From Ophiura sarsii (taxonomy: Eukaryota > Echinodermata > Ophiuroidea > Amphilepidida > Ophiuridae): a stretch of DNA of 64,000 bases. Shown here in pieces: positions 47,756-59,000 of this stretch; position 1 is the first letter of the stretch, and every line of letters begins with the position of its first letter. Below the pieces are notes generated by a model that ran no database searches, was not told where the DNA came from, and saw only the letters and a program-made list of their open reading frames with translations. The stretch covers positions 57,828,580 to 57,892,579 of the forward strand of contig CM069454.1 of assembly GCA_035610835.1 (NCBI GenBank), written 5' to 3'. Made by a program: the position numbers and the translations under genes.

Positions 47756-49318
47756 TATGCAAAAAGATCAAACATTGACGATATAATGATCTCCAAAACC
47801 TACACATAGTGATTGTTGATTTTAATTAAATTAAATCACATTATAGTGTTCTTTGTTAGTTTAAAATAGATAAAATACCATATTAAATACAATATTAAGT
47901 TAATCAAATTATCCAATTAAAACACATTTAACTTAAAAATTGTATTGGAACTCACTGTATAATTAAATGAGGGTCACACTGTTACCGTCACGCTGTTACC
48001 AAAAAAGTAACAGCGTGACATATTGCTAATTGAAATAATTAATTAACAAAAAGTAGTACTGCATTTTGAAGCATGTATGTTATAGGTCTATGGGAGTGTG
48101 ATTTGCATTGCAAGTATTATTTAATTTGTATATGCAGAAAATTTAAAAAACCTTAAAAACATTCATTTTTTCGGTAACAGCGTGACATTTTGGTGAAATC
48201 TTAATAAAAATTGATCGTTGAGTCGCAACGCAGAGTGGTTTTTTTTGTTTTTTTTTAATTTAAAGAATAATATAAGTATGTAACTTGTAAGAGCTCACAA
48301 CTGATAAAATAATTTTAAAGTGATTATTTTCAGTTTATAAATATGAATAGCATATAACTAACAGATTTTACAACAAAATTAATAAAATTAGTAGATTATG
48401 CTAATTAAAACGGGGGAAAACACGAAATATGTAAAAAAAATGAAAATAAAGTTCATATCTGGAAAATTTAGACTTTTAGTTTTAATTTGATACTATGTTA
48501 GGATATGAATAACTTGAAAATTAGTGGTCATGTCCACCTTTGCATGGAATTGCCCTGATGCTGATGCTTTAATTTCATAGCTCTGAGACAGCTATCATCA
48601 TGATTCATAGCCAGGGTTGTAGCTAGCCACATTTTAGTGCCTGCTAAAATCTCACACATTTATCGCCACTCTCTGGCATTCTGAACATTTTGTGGTATTT
48701 GATGTACATGTGGTTAAAAAAATACTTTGAACTTTGGTCAACTTTTTTTTGAATTACCCGGTATAGGTCTTCTTATCAAATATTTTGTTGTGCCATCTTT
48801 CTTTTTAATTTGTATTTGTGGTTCATCTTACTTTTATTCCCAAGAAACAATGTTTGGCATGTAAACGACGTAAAGCGGAGACCAAAGCTACATTGTACAT
48901 TATTCAAATTCTGAAAGAAGTGTTTTATTCAGTACTCAATGGACTCATACCCTACTCAAGCTATAAAATGATGTTGAATTAAGAACTAATTGAGTTCATG
49001 AAAAACTCTCAAATTAATCACAAAGTCTGTTTCGCATATTTGGGAAATACATACATGCGATGCAATTTTAAATGCGGATATCTAATTTTGTTATTTTGTT
49101 AATTTTTTGCCCACTTTCTTTTGTTGTCTGTATGTGAGACAGGTTTTTTGCTTCTTTTAAAAAAAAATTAATTCCAGCACCCTATTATTGAAAATTAAAT
49201 GCGCCGAAAAGAAACAAATTTGGCACATGTATCGCTTCAGGATTGGCCCCACTTTCACTAAGCCATTGATACATTCTTATATTAGTCTTGCCTTTTTATT
49301 TGTAATCCTTGTTTACAG

Positions 49319-49458
49319 ATCGTGATGAGATTAGTATAATAGGAATGGTACTTTTATCTACTACATGTAACTTGTTTGACTGTGATTCAGTGCCTGCATA
49401 TGTGATGGTGGTATACCTTCAACATCTCTTGGCTTGCATTATGTGGATTCATCTGAAG
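49319..49458 (+). other. Possible orphan exon (140 bp)
   Basis: An open stretch between acceptor TGTTTACAG and donor AAG|GTATGT encodes a hydrophobic segment (IIGMVLLSTTCNLFDC, then AYVMVVYLQHLLACIMW). Its phase does not match the open frame of the next exon at 50023, and no family is recognised, so this is weak. Confidence 0.2.
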
Positions 49459-49656
49459 GTATGTTTGTTTCCATTACACATGGTTCACTATATATCTTAA
49501 TATGGAAGAGCAAAATTTCCCTTCAATTGACAACATTTCCTGGCAAGGAGCTTCCCAATTTGCCCATTTTTTCCAGGCCTGCCAGTGGGTGCACTCGTTA
49601 ATGTGCTGCAATGACACACCTTCTTATGATAATAGACTATAGTCTATCTTATAGAC

Positions 49657-49928
49657 CAGGGTTGTCTCCACGCCGGTCGGGTGTAGCCGGCACTCACGCT
49701 GGCCGACCGGCACACTAAAAAAAAAGGCACTTTTTTCTTCTTTTTCTATTCTACATGGATAAAATCATTAAACTGCCTCATAAAATAAGAAATTATGTGG
49801 CAGGAACCCGCAAATAGGCCAAATTGCATTACAAAAAACCTAAAAAAAACCTAAGCAGGCCCCTACACTCACTCTGCTCGCAATCAGTAAAATTAGCCGG
49901 CACTCAAATTGCTCTGGAGACAACCCTG
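49657..49928. mobile_element. hAT-type MITE with exact 8-bp target duplication, 272 bp
   Basis: TTATAGAC lies directly outside both ends (49649-49656 and 49929-49936). Ends are CAGGGTTGTCTCCA and its complement TGGAGACAACCCTG. Inside, GCCGGCACTCA occurs twice in the same orientation. Confidence 0.9.
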
Positions 49929-50320
49929 TTATAGACATTGACTAACCCCAATGATATTGTATTACACATAAACATGATGATCATGCTAAATGCTTAATTT
50001 CTATGCCCTTTCTTTTCTGCAGCTCTGCCAAACTAGTAGCAAACTGTTCAGATGACACCAGCATTAAAGAGGAAGTGGACACTGGCAGTAAAGAGGAAGT
50101 GGATGGACACCAGCAGTGAAGGGGGCACTACTGAAAGAGAGAATGGACACAAAGCTATAGATTGGGACAACATCTCAGGTGAGTACAAACTATTATGACA
50201 TGACATGACATGATGCACTCGATTTGAATGACAATGAAGTAACAAAAACATTTGGGTTTCCTTTGACATTGTCTATTTACTTTTTTTTCATTATCAGGTT
50301 CTGCAATTGGGTCTCCTGCA

Positions 50321-50492
50321 CATGGCCTGAAAAAATGTTTTTTTCCCGGCAAGCGATTCCAAATTTCCCTCTAAAATAGAATGCATTTCTTAATGAAAGA
50401 GTAACATTTCCCTCCAAATGCCAAATTTTCCCTCCAAATGCTCAAATTTCCCGGCAAGGAGCTTTCCGTATTGCCTACTTTTTCAGCCTGTG
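50321..50492. mobile_element. 172-bp hAT-type MITE inserted inside an exon
   Basis: CTCCTGCA is duplicated on both sides (50313-50320 and 50493-50500). Ends are imperfect inverted repeats, CATGGCCTGAAAAA against the complement of TTTTTCAGCCTGTG. Removing the insert and one CTCCTGCA restores a continuous reading frame through the exon. The right end supplies TTTTTCAG, a usable acceptor. Confidence 0.85.
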
Positions 50493-50865
50493 CTCCTGCA
50501 ATTCAAGACCATAATTTTGTTGCTCTCCAACTGAAGACATTTTATTGCTGTCCAACTGAAGAACATTGGGCAAAAGGGAAAAGCGAGATGCATGTTGCCA
50601 AGGTACACTTTATAAAACAATCAGTACATTAATATTAACCCCAAAGAAGATTTCTTGATGTACCCCATAATGCTTAGCGCCCCTACAGTATCAGCAGGGC
50701 TTATCAGCAAAACAAACAGTCCCACACATGTGTTAAAGTAATTAACAGCTGGAGGTCGTCTGACCTCTACCATCTAAATGCATGGTGCAGATAGGGTAAC
50801 TTATATAAATATTAAAAGAAGTTGAATCCCAACTAAAACTTGTATTCATAAAAATAAAGGGTCTA

Positions 50866-51476
50866 TAACCCTAACCCACCCGGTGGATTTTCCAACAACA
50901 TTTTTTTCAAGCGAAAAAAGCACGCACAACAAGAGGTGCCACGCCCCGGGGTTTGAACCCACGACCTCTCGGTTGGCGGGCGGACACTCTACCAACTGCG
51001 CCACGGGGGAAGCTGTGCTGGGCGAGTGTATTCGCCCAGCTATATAGCTTACAGCCATTATTTCGGACAAGAACCTCAGCGCCAGGTGGAACCAGGATGC
51101 TGGGAAATGGGATTTCATGGGATCTGGGGCTGTAAGGGTTAATCAGGGTAAAATTAGAGAAAAAAAGTGAAAATTGAAAAGAAGAAAAAGAATCGTTCAA
51201 TAACCCTAACCCACCCGGTGGATTTTCCAACAACATTTTTTTCAAGCGAAAAAAGCACGCACAACAAGAGGTGCCACGCCCCGGGGTTTGAACCCACGAC
51301 CTCTCGGTTGGCGGGCGGACACTCTACCAACTGCGCCACGGGGGAAGCTGTGCTGGGCGAGTGTATTCGCCCAGCTATATAGCTTACAGCCATTATTTCG
51401 GACAAGAACCTCAGCGCCAGGTGGAACCAGGATGCTGGAAAATGGGATTTCATGGGATCTGGGGCTGTAAGGGTTA
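50866..51476 (-). mobile_element. Dimeric tRNA-SINE family A, first dimer
   Basis: Two nearly identical monomers (50866-51142 and 51201-51476) are offset by 335 bp and joined by an A-rich spacer. The minus strand of each reads CGTGGCGCAGTTGGTAGAGT and, downstream, GTGGGTTCAAACCCCGGGG, clear A- and B-box-like sequences. The plus-strand edges are TAACCCTAACCC and AAGGGTTAA. No complete tRNA fold is present. Confidence 0.85.
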
Positions 51477-51681
51477 AGAAAATCAAAAGAGGACTGTATT
51501 AAATACACATCAATCATATTACTTGCAAAAGGATTTTCTTAAAGACCCTCATTTAACAATTTTATAAGCATTTCCTTGCACTGTAATGTCAATGGGAACC
51601 AGTAGACACTGGTGACAGAAATCCTGTGGTCATGTGATGAAAGTGAAGCATCCTGGGGTGCATCAAGAAATCTTCTTTGTA

Positions 51682-51990
51682 TTAACCCTAACCCCGGTTT
51701 AGGGTTTTTGACCGGGATCACAATTTTCGAGGGAAAAACACCAACTAAATCTCCTGGAACCTGCCGGGATTCGATCCAGGGACCCTCCGTTCTCAAGCCC
51801 CATGTCCCAACCACTAAGTCACGGCCGCCCTCAGCTACACATTCGCGCAGTATACTGCACATTTACTATATAGGCTCGGTTGACTACGTCATCGAAAACA
51901 GACGACGCATGCGTTTGGAGAGGGACTTTTGATTAGCATTTTTTTTAGCACTCGGGGGGGGGGGGGGGGGGGGGGGGGGGGTAGGGTTAA
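51682..51990 (-). mobile_element. tRNA-SINE family B, copy 2, with G28 run
   Basis: It has the same layout as 47321-47619: TTAACCCTAACCCCGG edge, minus-strand GGATCGAATCCCGG B-box-like sequence, then a run of 28 G's (51954-51981) and TAGGGTTAA. It sits in the intron between the last two exons of the relic gene. Confidence 0.8.
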
Positions 51991-53029
51991 TAGTGTGTAT
52001 ATTAAAAAAATGTTATTGCTATCATCTAAAGTTAAATGAAGACAAAACAGAAGTTCTGCATATCACATCACACTTGAGGCCCGGAGATTGTAGGCCTATT
52101 TCATAAATGTGTGTTGACGTCGACGATGCTGATATTGAACCGTCTTTAAATGCACACAATCTTGATGTTCTTTTTCAAATGATCTCAAAATGGAATCACA
52201 TATTCATTAAGTAAAAGTCTGTTTGCTTCACATGCACTTTACAAAATCTACCAAATTCATCAGTTTCTTGATCAACAAACTAACTGTTAAATGTATGGTT
52301 ATTACTATTGTTAATCAGATACTAATTGTCCTTATGTTTGTATATTTTGAAACACAGGTAACATCAATCAATGAAAATGATGTATGCTTGTCTTACATGA
52401 AACAGACCACCAACACTTGCTACACTTGGCCTGAAGGGGATGAAGCATTCTACAGACACCCACTAAGTGACATCATTTGTTCTGCCCACTCCAGAATATG
52501 TGATGGTTGTGGGTTCATGGTTGTTAAACAGATTCCATTTGACCCAGGCCTAAGAACTTTTTAAACACATGGTGTGTTCCCCAGTACAGCTTTGACATAA
52601 TGCAACCCCTTCAGCTGAAATAGAGGCTAAGTACTGTTGTAGTAACACTATGTCAAAGCTATTTCGATCCATAATCTTGTTCAGGCATGAGAATTCTCCT
52701 GGATAAAACAGGAATTGTGTTGGCTTTTTTAAAAAATAAAATCTCATTTGTACCGTGATTCCAGTTTGTGGCACAATTTATACACATTTTTACAAGTATT
52801 TTATTAACTGTTGAGTCCCATGCCTGATGGTAGAAGCTACTACTGAACAAGACCTCCTCCTGCATGAAAGAGCTGACAATTAGCACAATCATGTAGGAAT
52901 GTAGCAATATCACAACATTCATCAGCCGGAGAACCAGTAGTAGGCCTACTGCTTCAAAATGGATAACAATATTTTAGTCTTCACATATGATGAATGATTA
53001 ATTATGTGCAGCTATGATTGAAAGTGATA

Positions 53030-54020
53030 TTAACCCTAACACTCCCGGTGGATTTTCCAACGAATTTTTTTTCAAGCAAAAAAAGCACACACAACAAGAG
53101 GTGCCACGCCCCAGGGTTTGAACCCACGACCTCTCGGTTTGAAGTCGAACGCTCTACCAACTGAGCCACGGGAGAAACTATGCTGGGCGAGTGTACTCGC
53201 CCAGCTATGTAGCCCGGGCCATCATTTCACTCAAAAACCTCAGCGCCAGGTGGAACCGACAGGCTGGGAAATGGGATTTCATGGGATACTGGCAGGGATA
53301 CTATTAATTTTGGGATAGGAAAGTCCTATACTAACGTACGTAGTGAAATTTTGCATATTTGAATAAATTATGGTAATCGTCCGGAATGCGTCCGTGACCG
53401 GCGTTTAACGCGTTTAACAATGTTTAACCAGGTTTAACGGAATTGTTAGTCAGCATAGGTTTGGGGGCGCTGTAGATTTACACAGACGACGGTGGCCACG
53501 CGAAACCTACATTTTGAATTCGTAGTGAATAACAAACACGTAATCGCGAATATTAAACTTATCATTTTGACAAATTCATCATAATTAGAAGAATTTTTAT
53601 CGTTAACCGGGCGATGACTGTTAAAAATAATTCAAAATGGTGCACTCCCATATTGGGTCGTCTGAGAGACGCGTGGCCAGCGTCGCGTCGTCTGCTACAA
53701 TTACGCCTTATCGGTAGAACAGCGCCACCAATTCTATGCTGACTAAGTTCAATTTAAAAGTGGACCCGATCAGCAAGCTCAGTGGCACACCCCTGATACT
53801 TGGCTGTAAGGGTTAATCCAGGTAAAATTAGAGAAAAAAAGTGAAAAATTAAAATTTAAAAAAAAATCGTTCCTTAACCCTAACACTCCCGGTGGATTTT
53901 CCAACTAAATCTTTTTCATGAAAAAAAAGCACACACTACAAGCGAGGTGCCACGCCCCGGGGTTTGAATCCAGGACCTCTGGGAAATGGGATTTCATGGT
54001 ATACGGGGCTGTAAGGGTTA
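53030..54020 (-). mobile_element. Dimeric tRNA-SINE family A, second dimer, split by another insertion
   Basis: The first monomer is 53030-53292 plus 53796-53816, the second 53874-54020 (internally deleted). The spacer (GGTAAAATTAGAGAAAAAAA) is the same as in the first dimer, so the two-unit structure itself was copied. The minus strand has GTGGCTCAGTTGGTAGAGCG and GTGGGTTCAAACCC. Confidence 0.8.
53293..53795. mobile_element. CAGGG-ended insertion inside a SINE, 503 bp
   Basis: The SINE sequence is interrupted after GATACTGG and resumes after ATACTTGG, an imperfect 8-bp duplication. The ends are CAGGGATACT and, complemented, CAGGGGTGTGCCACTGAG, a typical hAT-like terminus. No transposase is visible. 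Confidence 0.6.
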
Positions 54021-54048
54021 ATGGACTCTAAATGATGTGATCACTGTA

Positions 54049-54729
54049 CAGGGTGTATCAAAAAAATTAGGACTCTGTTTCATGATGGTGTAATTCTTAT
54101 TATAATCATTGGACCATGACCAATTTAGTCTCAATGTAAAGCCCAATTATTTATTATGATATCCTGAAATTATGAGATCAATCCGATGCAAAATAAGAAA
54201 ACTAGAGTACTTTGCGTAAACCATGTCATTTACTGGTTTGTACAATGGGATCTACATGTATAAGACCAGTAAATAACATGGTATACGTTTCAATACGTTA
54301 TAATAATTGTCAACATAATCTATCAGTCAATAGCAAAGTTTAGTTTGGTAATCCATTTAATTCTGGCACAAATCAATACTGGCTAAAAAAATCCGCAAAA
54401 CAGATGCATGCATATTCTGTGCAAATTTAAAAAAAGTGTTGTTAAACAGTTCTCGAACCCACTGTGGATGGTTCATTGAGTTACAAATCGAGTACTTCAT
54501 CATGTAATACTCGACTGTTACTGTGTGAATTCCCATTGTACAAATCAGTATGACACGGTTTACACAAAGTACGCTAGTTTTCTTATTTTTAATCGGATTG
54601 ATCTCATATTTTCAGGATATCATAATAATTAATTGGGCTTTACATTGAGACTAAATTGGTCACGGTCCAATGATTATAATAATAATTACACCATCATGAA
54701 TCAGAGTCCTATTTTTTTGATACACCCTG
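54049..54729. mobile_element. TA-flanked MITE with CAGGGTGTATCA ends, 681 bp
   Basis: It is flanked by TA at 54047-54048 and 54730-54731. Arms of about 200 bp are near-perfect complements, for example GGTGTAATTCTTATTATAAT near the left and its complement near the right. It shares the CAGGGTGT start with 27947-28652. Confidence 0.85.
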
Positions 54730-54731
54730 TA

Positions 54732-56040
54732 TAGCAATAACAATAATGGGCAAGAGTAGTTTTAAACTAACCAAAATTAACTTTCCAGAAATGACAGATA
54801 AAAATAACAACACATGTATGTAAAAATGCATGCATGATACATGTTTGATAATAAAGGGTTTATCTATAGGCCAAACTTCAATATTAAAACAATCACATGA
54901 TGTAAAGCTTCAAATATTGGCAGCACGGATTTTTTGTAATGATAAAGTTATATAAATACAAGCCATGCGTTACTGTACTTACCTTGTCAAAAAGTGTTGC
55001 GTGTGACTGTGGTCCATCATGTAAGTTTGATTATGGTTGCGAGTTTATTATCAACATACCATAACTATATATCAACATACCATACATGGTCGCGAGTTTA
55101 TTATCAACATATCATTATCAACATGCATGAGGATTGTATATTTTGACCATTTTGGAAATTCCGAATCTTCATACACCATGTACATAATACTTGCAGATTT
55201 GTAAAATAAACCAAGTGTTTTATTAAAAATGGGCCTGCAGAATCAGTACTCAAACTCAATAGTCTTTGGTCATCTTCATTTCCTGAAATGGCTAACCTTT
55301 TAGGAACATACTTTATTCTGTTTGTGTTTTACAAAGCTAGATGGAAGATTAAGGGGTAGTCCAACATTATCACCATTTTCATATATGTACAGACTTAACT
55401 TAACAAATATATGGCTTGAAAAAAATTCCTGCCTCTCAAGATCGCCATTTAAATTATGTACGCTTAGGGTATTTTTTTACCCCTCCCCTGTTACGTACGC
55501 TTTGTATGTAACTGTATGTGAAAATGATGGACGACCCCTTAAAACATTTGTAAGAGATAATTGTAACTGAAAAGGTTTCTTGTATGGCTGTTATAGTGTT
55601 CTTGTATATGTGTAAAACAGTTGTAGACTATAGTTATATGTAATGTACTATGTTATTGGTTGTTATACAGGCTGTCCCAAAATGATTAGTACCCATACAT
55701 GAGAACTCTTTTCATGATCATGATTTTGAAGTTATTAGAAATCGTATCGCTCTGTAACTCAGAATATATTTATGATATATGATCAAAAATGTAAATCTGC
55801 AAGAAAATTTACTTTCTAAAAACAATCATCAATAGAGAGAGCCCCCTGGAAAAGATCACATAATATGCCTTTAATTACCTCTCTCGGAACTTCATCAACC
55901 ACTAACAGCAACTATATCGGCGACTCATGGTTCCGGTTGGATCCAAAACATGCCAAAACATAACCAAACCATAATTAATGCCAACCACACTAATCACCAA
56001 ATAGGAGAACCGCTAAATAGGAGAACCGCCATATCCGAAA
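54732..56040. other. Intergenic, nothing coding recognised
   Basis: There is AT-rich sequence with a repeated ATCAACATACCAT motif near 55050-55090. One arm of the palindromic MITE family of 38147-38529 is at about 55735-55870. The open frame at 55322-55570 has no family motif. Confidence 0.45.
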
Positions 56041-56098
56041 ACCGATAAACTCGAGAACCGCCATATCCGAAAACCGATAAACCCGAGAACCGCTCTAG
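56041..56098. repeat. Short tandem repeat next to satellite array 2
   Basis: GAGAACCGCCATATCCGAAA, then ACCGATAAAC, occurs twice in tandem with partial copies on both sides, directly before the first satellite monomer. Confidence 0.7.
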
Positions 56099-59000
56099 TT
56101 TATATCATAAATTCATTTACTTTTTCGCCTGTGACATTGTGTCATCTGTGTCAAACAGGGTTTTATTCTTTTCATATACTATTATGTATTTTATATCATA
56201 AATTCATTTATTTTTTCGCCTGTGACATTGTGTCATCTGTGCCAAACCGGGTTTTAATTCTTCCCATATACTATTATGTATTTTATATCATAAATTCATT
56301 TACTTTTTCGCCTGTGACATTGTGTCATCTGTGTCAAACCAGGTTTCATTCATTTCATATACCATTATGTCTTTTATATCATAAATTCATTTACTTTTTT
56401 CCCTGTGACATTGTGTCATCTGTGTCAAACCGGGTTTTATTCTTCTCATACACTATTATGTCTTTTATATCATTAATTCATTTACTTTTTCGCCTGTGAC
56501 ATTGTGTCATCTGTGCCAAACCGGGTTTTATTCTTCTCATATACTATTATGTATTTATATCATAAATTCATTTACTTTTTCGCATGTGACATTGTTTCAT
56601 CTGTGCCAAACCGGGTTTTTATTCTTCTCATATACTATTATGTATTTTATATCATAAATTCATTTACTTTTCCCCCTGTGACATTGTGTCATCTGTGCCA
56701 AACCGGGTTTTATTCTTCTCATATACCATTATGTCTTTTATATCATAAATTCATTTACTTTTTCGCCTGTGACATTGTGTCTTCTGTGTCAAACCGGGTT
56801 TCATTCATTTCATATACCATTATGTCTTTTATATCATAAATTCAGTTACTTTTTCGCCTGTGACATTGTGTCTTCTGTGTCAAACCGGGTTTCATTCATT
56901 TCATATACCATTATGTGTTTTATATCATAAATTAATTTACTTTTTCGCCTGTGACATTGTGTCATCTGTGCCAAACCGGGTTTTATTCTTCTCATATACT
57001 ATTATGTATTTTATATCATAAATTCATTTACTTTTTGGCCTGTGACATTGTGTCATCTGTGCCAAACCGGGTGTTATTCTTCTCATATACTATTATGTAT
57101 TTTATATCATGAATTCATTTACTTTTTCCACTGTGACATTGTGTCATCTGTGCCAAACCGGGTTTTAATTCTTCCCATATACTATTATGTATTTTATATC
57201 TTAAATTCATTTACTTTTTCGCCTGTGACATTGTGTCATCTGTGCCAAACCGGGTGTTATTCTTCTCATATACTATTATGTATTTTATATCATAAATACA
57301 TTTACTTTTTCGCCTGTGACATTGTGTCATCTGTGCCAAACCGGGTTTTAATTCTTCCCATATACTATTATGTATTTTATATCATAAATTCATTTACTTT
57401 TTCGCCTGTGACATTGTGTCATCTGTGCCAAACCGGGTTTTAATCCTTCCCATATACTATTATGTATTTTATATCTTAAATTCATTTACTTTTTCGCCTG
57501 TGACATTGTGTCATCTGTGCCAAACCGGGTTTTATTCTTCTCATATACTATTATGTATTTTATATCATGAATTCATTTACTTTTTCCACTGTGACATTGT
57601 GTCATCTGTGCCAAACCGGGTTTTAATTCTTCCCATATACTATTATGTATTTTATATCTTAAATTCATTAACTTTTTCGCCTGTGACATTGTGTCATCTG
57701 TGCCAAACCGGGTGTTATTCTTCTCATATACTATTATGTATTTTATATCATAAATTCATTTACTTTTTCGCCTGTGACATTGTGTCATCTGTGCCAAACC
57801 GGGTTTTAATTCTTCCCATATACTATTATGTATTTTATATCATAAATTCATTTACTTTTTCGCCTGTGACATTGTGTCATCTGTGTCAAACCAGGTTTCA
57901 TTCATTTCATATACCATTATGTCTTTTATATCATAAATTCATTTACTTTTTTCCCTGTGACATTGTGTCATCTGTGTCAAACCGGGTTTTATTCTTCTCA
58001 TATACTATTATGTCTTTTTATATCATTAATTCATTTACCTTTTCGCCTGTGACATTGTGTCATCTGTGCCAAACCGGGTGTTATTCTTCTCATATACTAT
58101 TATGTATTTTATATCATAAATTCAATTACTTTTTTGCCTGTGACATTGTGTCTTCTGTGTCAAACCGGGTTTCATTCTTTTCATATACCATTATGTCTTT
58201 TATATCAAAAATTCATTTACTTTTTCGCCTGTGACATTGTGTCATCTGTGCCAAACCGGGTTTTATTCTTCTCATATACTATTATGTATTTATATCATAA
58301 ATTCATTTACTTTTTCGCATGTGACATTGTGTCATCTGTGCCAAACCGGGTTTTATTCTTCTCATATACTATTATGTATTTTATATCATGAATTCATTTA
58401 CTTTTTCCACTGTGACATTGTGTCATCTGTGCCAAACCGGGTTTTAATTCTTCCCATATACTATTATGTATTTTATATCTTAAATTCATTTACTTTTTCG
58501 CCTGTGACATTGTGTCATCTGTGCCAAACCGGGTGTTATTCTTCTCATATACTATTATGTATTTTATATCATGAATTCATTTACTTTTTCGCCTGTGACA
58601 TTGTGTCATCTGTGCCAAACCGGGTTTTAATTCTTCCCATATACTATTATGTATTTTATATCATAAATTCATTTACTTTTTCGCCTGTGACATTGTGTCA
58701 TCTGTGTCGAACCAGGTTTCATTCATTTCATATACCATTATGTCTTTTATATCATAAATTCATTTACTTTTTTCCCTGTGACATTGTGTCATCTGTGTCA
58801 AACCGGGTTTTATTCTTCTCATATACTATTATGTCTTTTATATCATTAATTCATTTACTTTTTCGCCTGTGACATGGTGTCATCTGTGCCAAACCGGGTG
58901 TTATTCTTCTCATATACTATTATGTATTTTATATCATCAATTCAATTAATTTTTTGCCTGTGACATTGTGTCTTCTGTGTCAAACCGGGTTTCATTCTTT

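Larger units (their letters stand above)
50023..52564 (+). pseudogene. Relic of an unidentified spliced gene (three exons visible)
   Basis: Exons 50023-50178, 50298-50602 (split by a MITE) and 52358-52564 have good splice sites and compatible phases (1, then 0). The first encodes an acidic stretch with a repeated KEEVD and a 4-bp TGGA duplication near 50101 that shifts the frame; after it comes ERENGHKAIDWDNIS. The second gives DHNFVALQLKT and KGKSEMHVAK. The last gives NDVCLSYMKQ, then CYTWPEGDEAFYRHPLSDII, and a stop at 52562-52564. The WPE...DII pattern recalls a short C-terminal module seen in many invertebrate transposon-associated proteins; that is a memory-based guess. Frameshift and MITE suggest a dead or decaying gene. 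Confidence 0.45.

Noticed and set aside
50940..51015. True tRNA gene on the minus strand
   Set aside because: A- and B-box-like segments are present, but the sequence recurs in four SINE monomers and lacks a convincing acceptor stem and 3' structure.
57416..58234. Open frame of 272 codons and many smaller ones in the satellite
   Set aside because: They arise because 91- and 92-bp monomers alternate (183 bp, a multiple of three), keeping two stop-free frames in register. The products are pure satellite translation with no family features.
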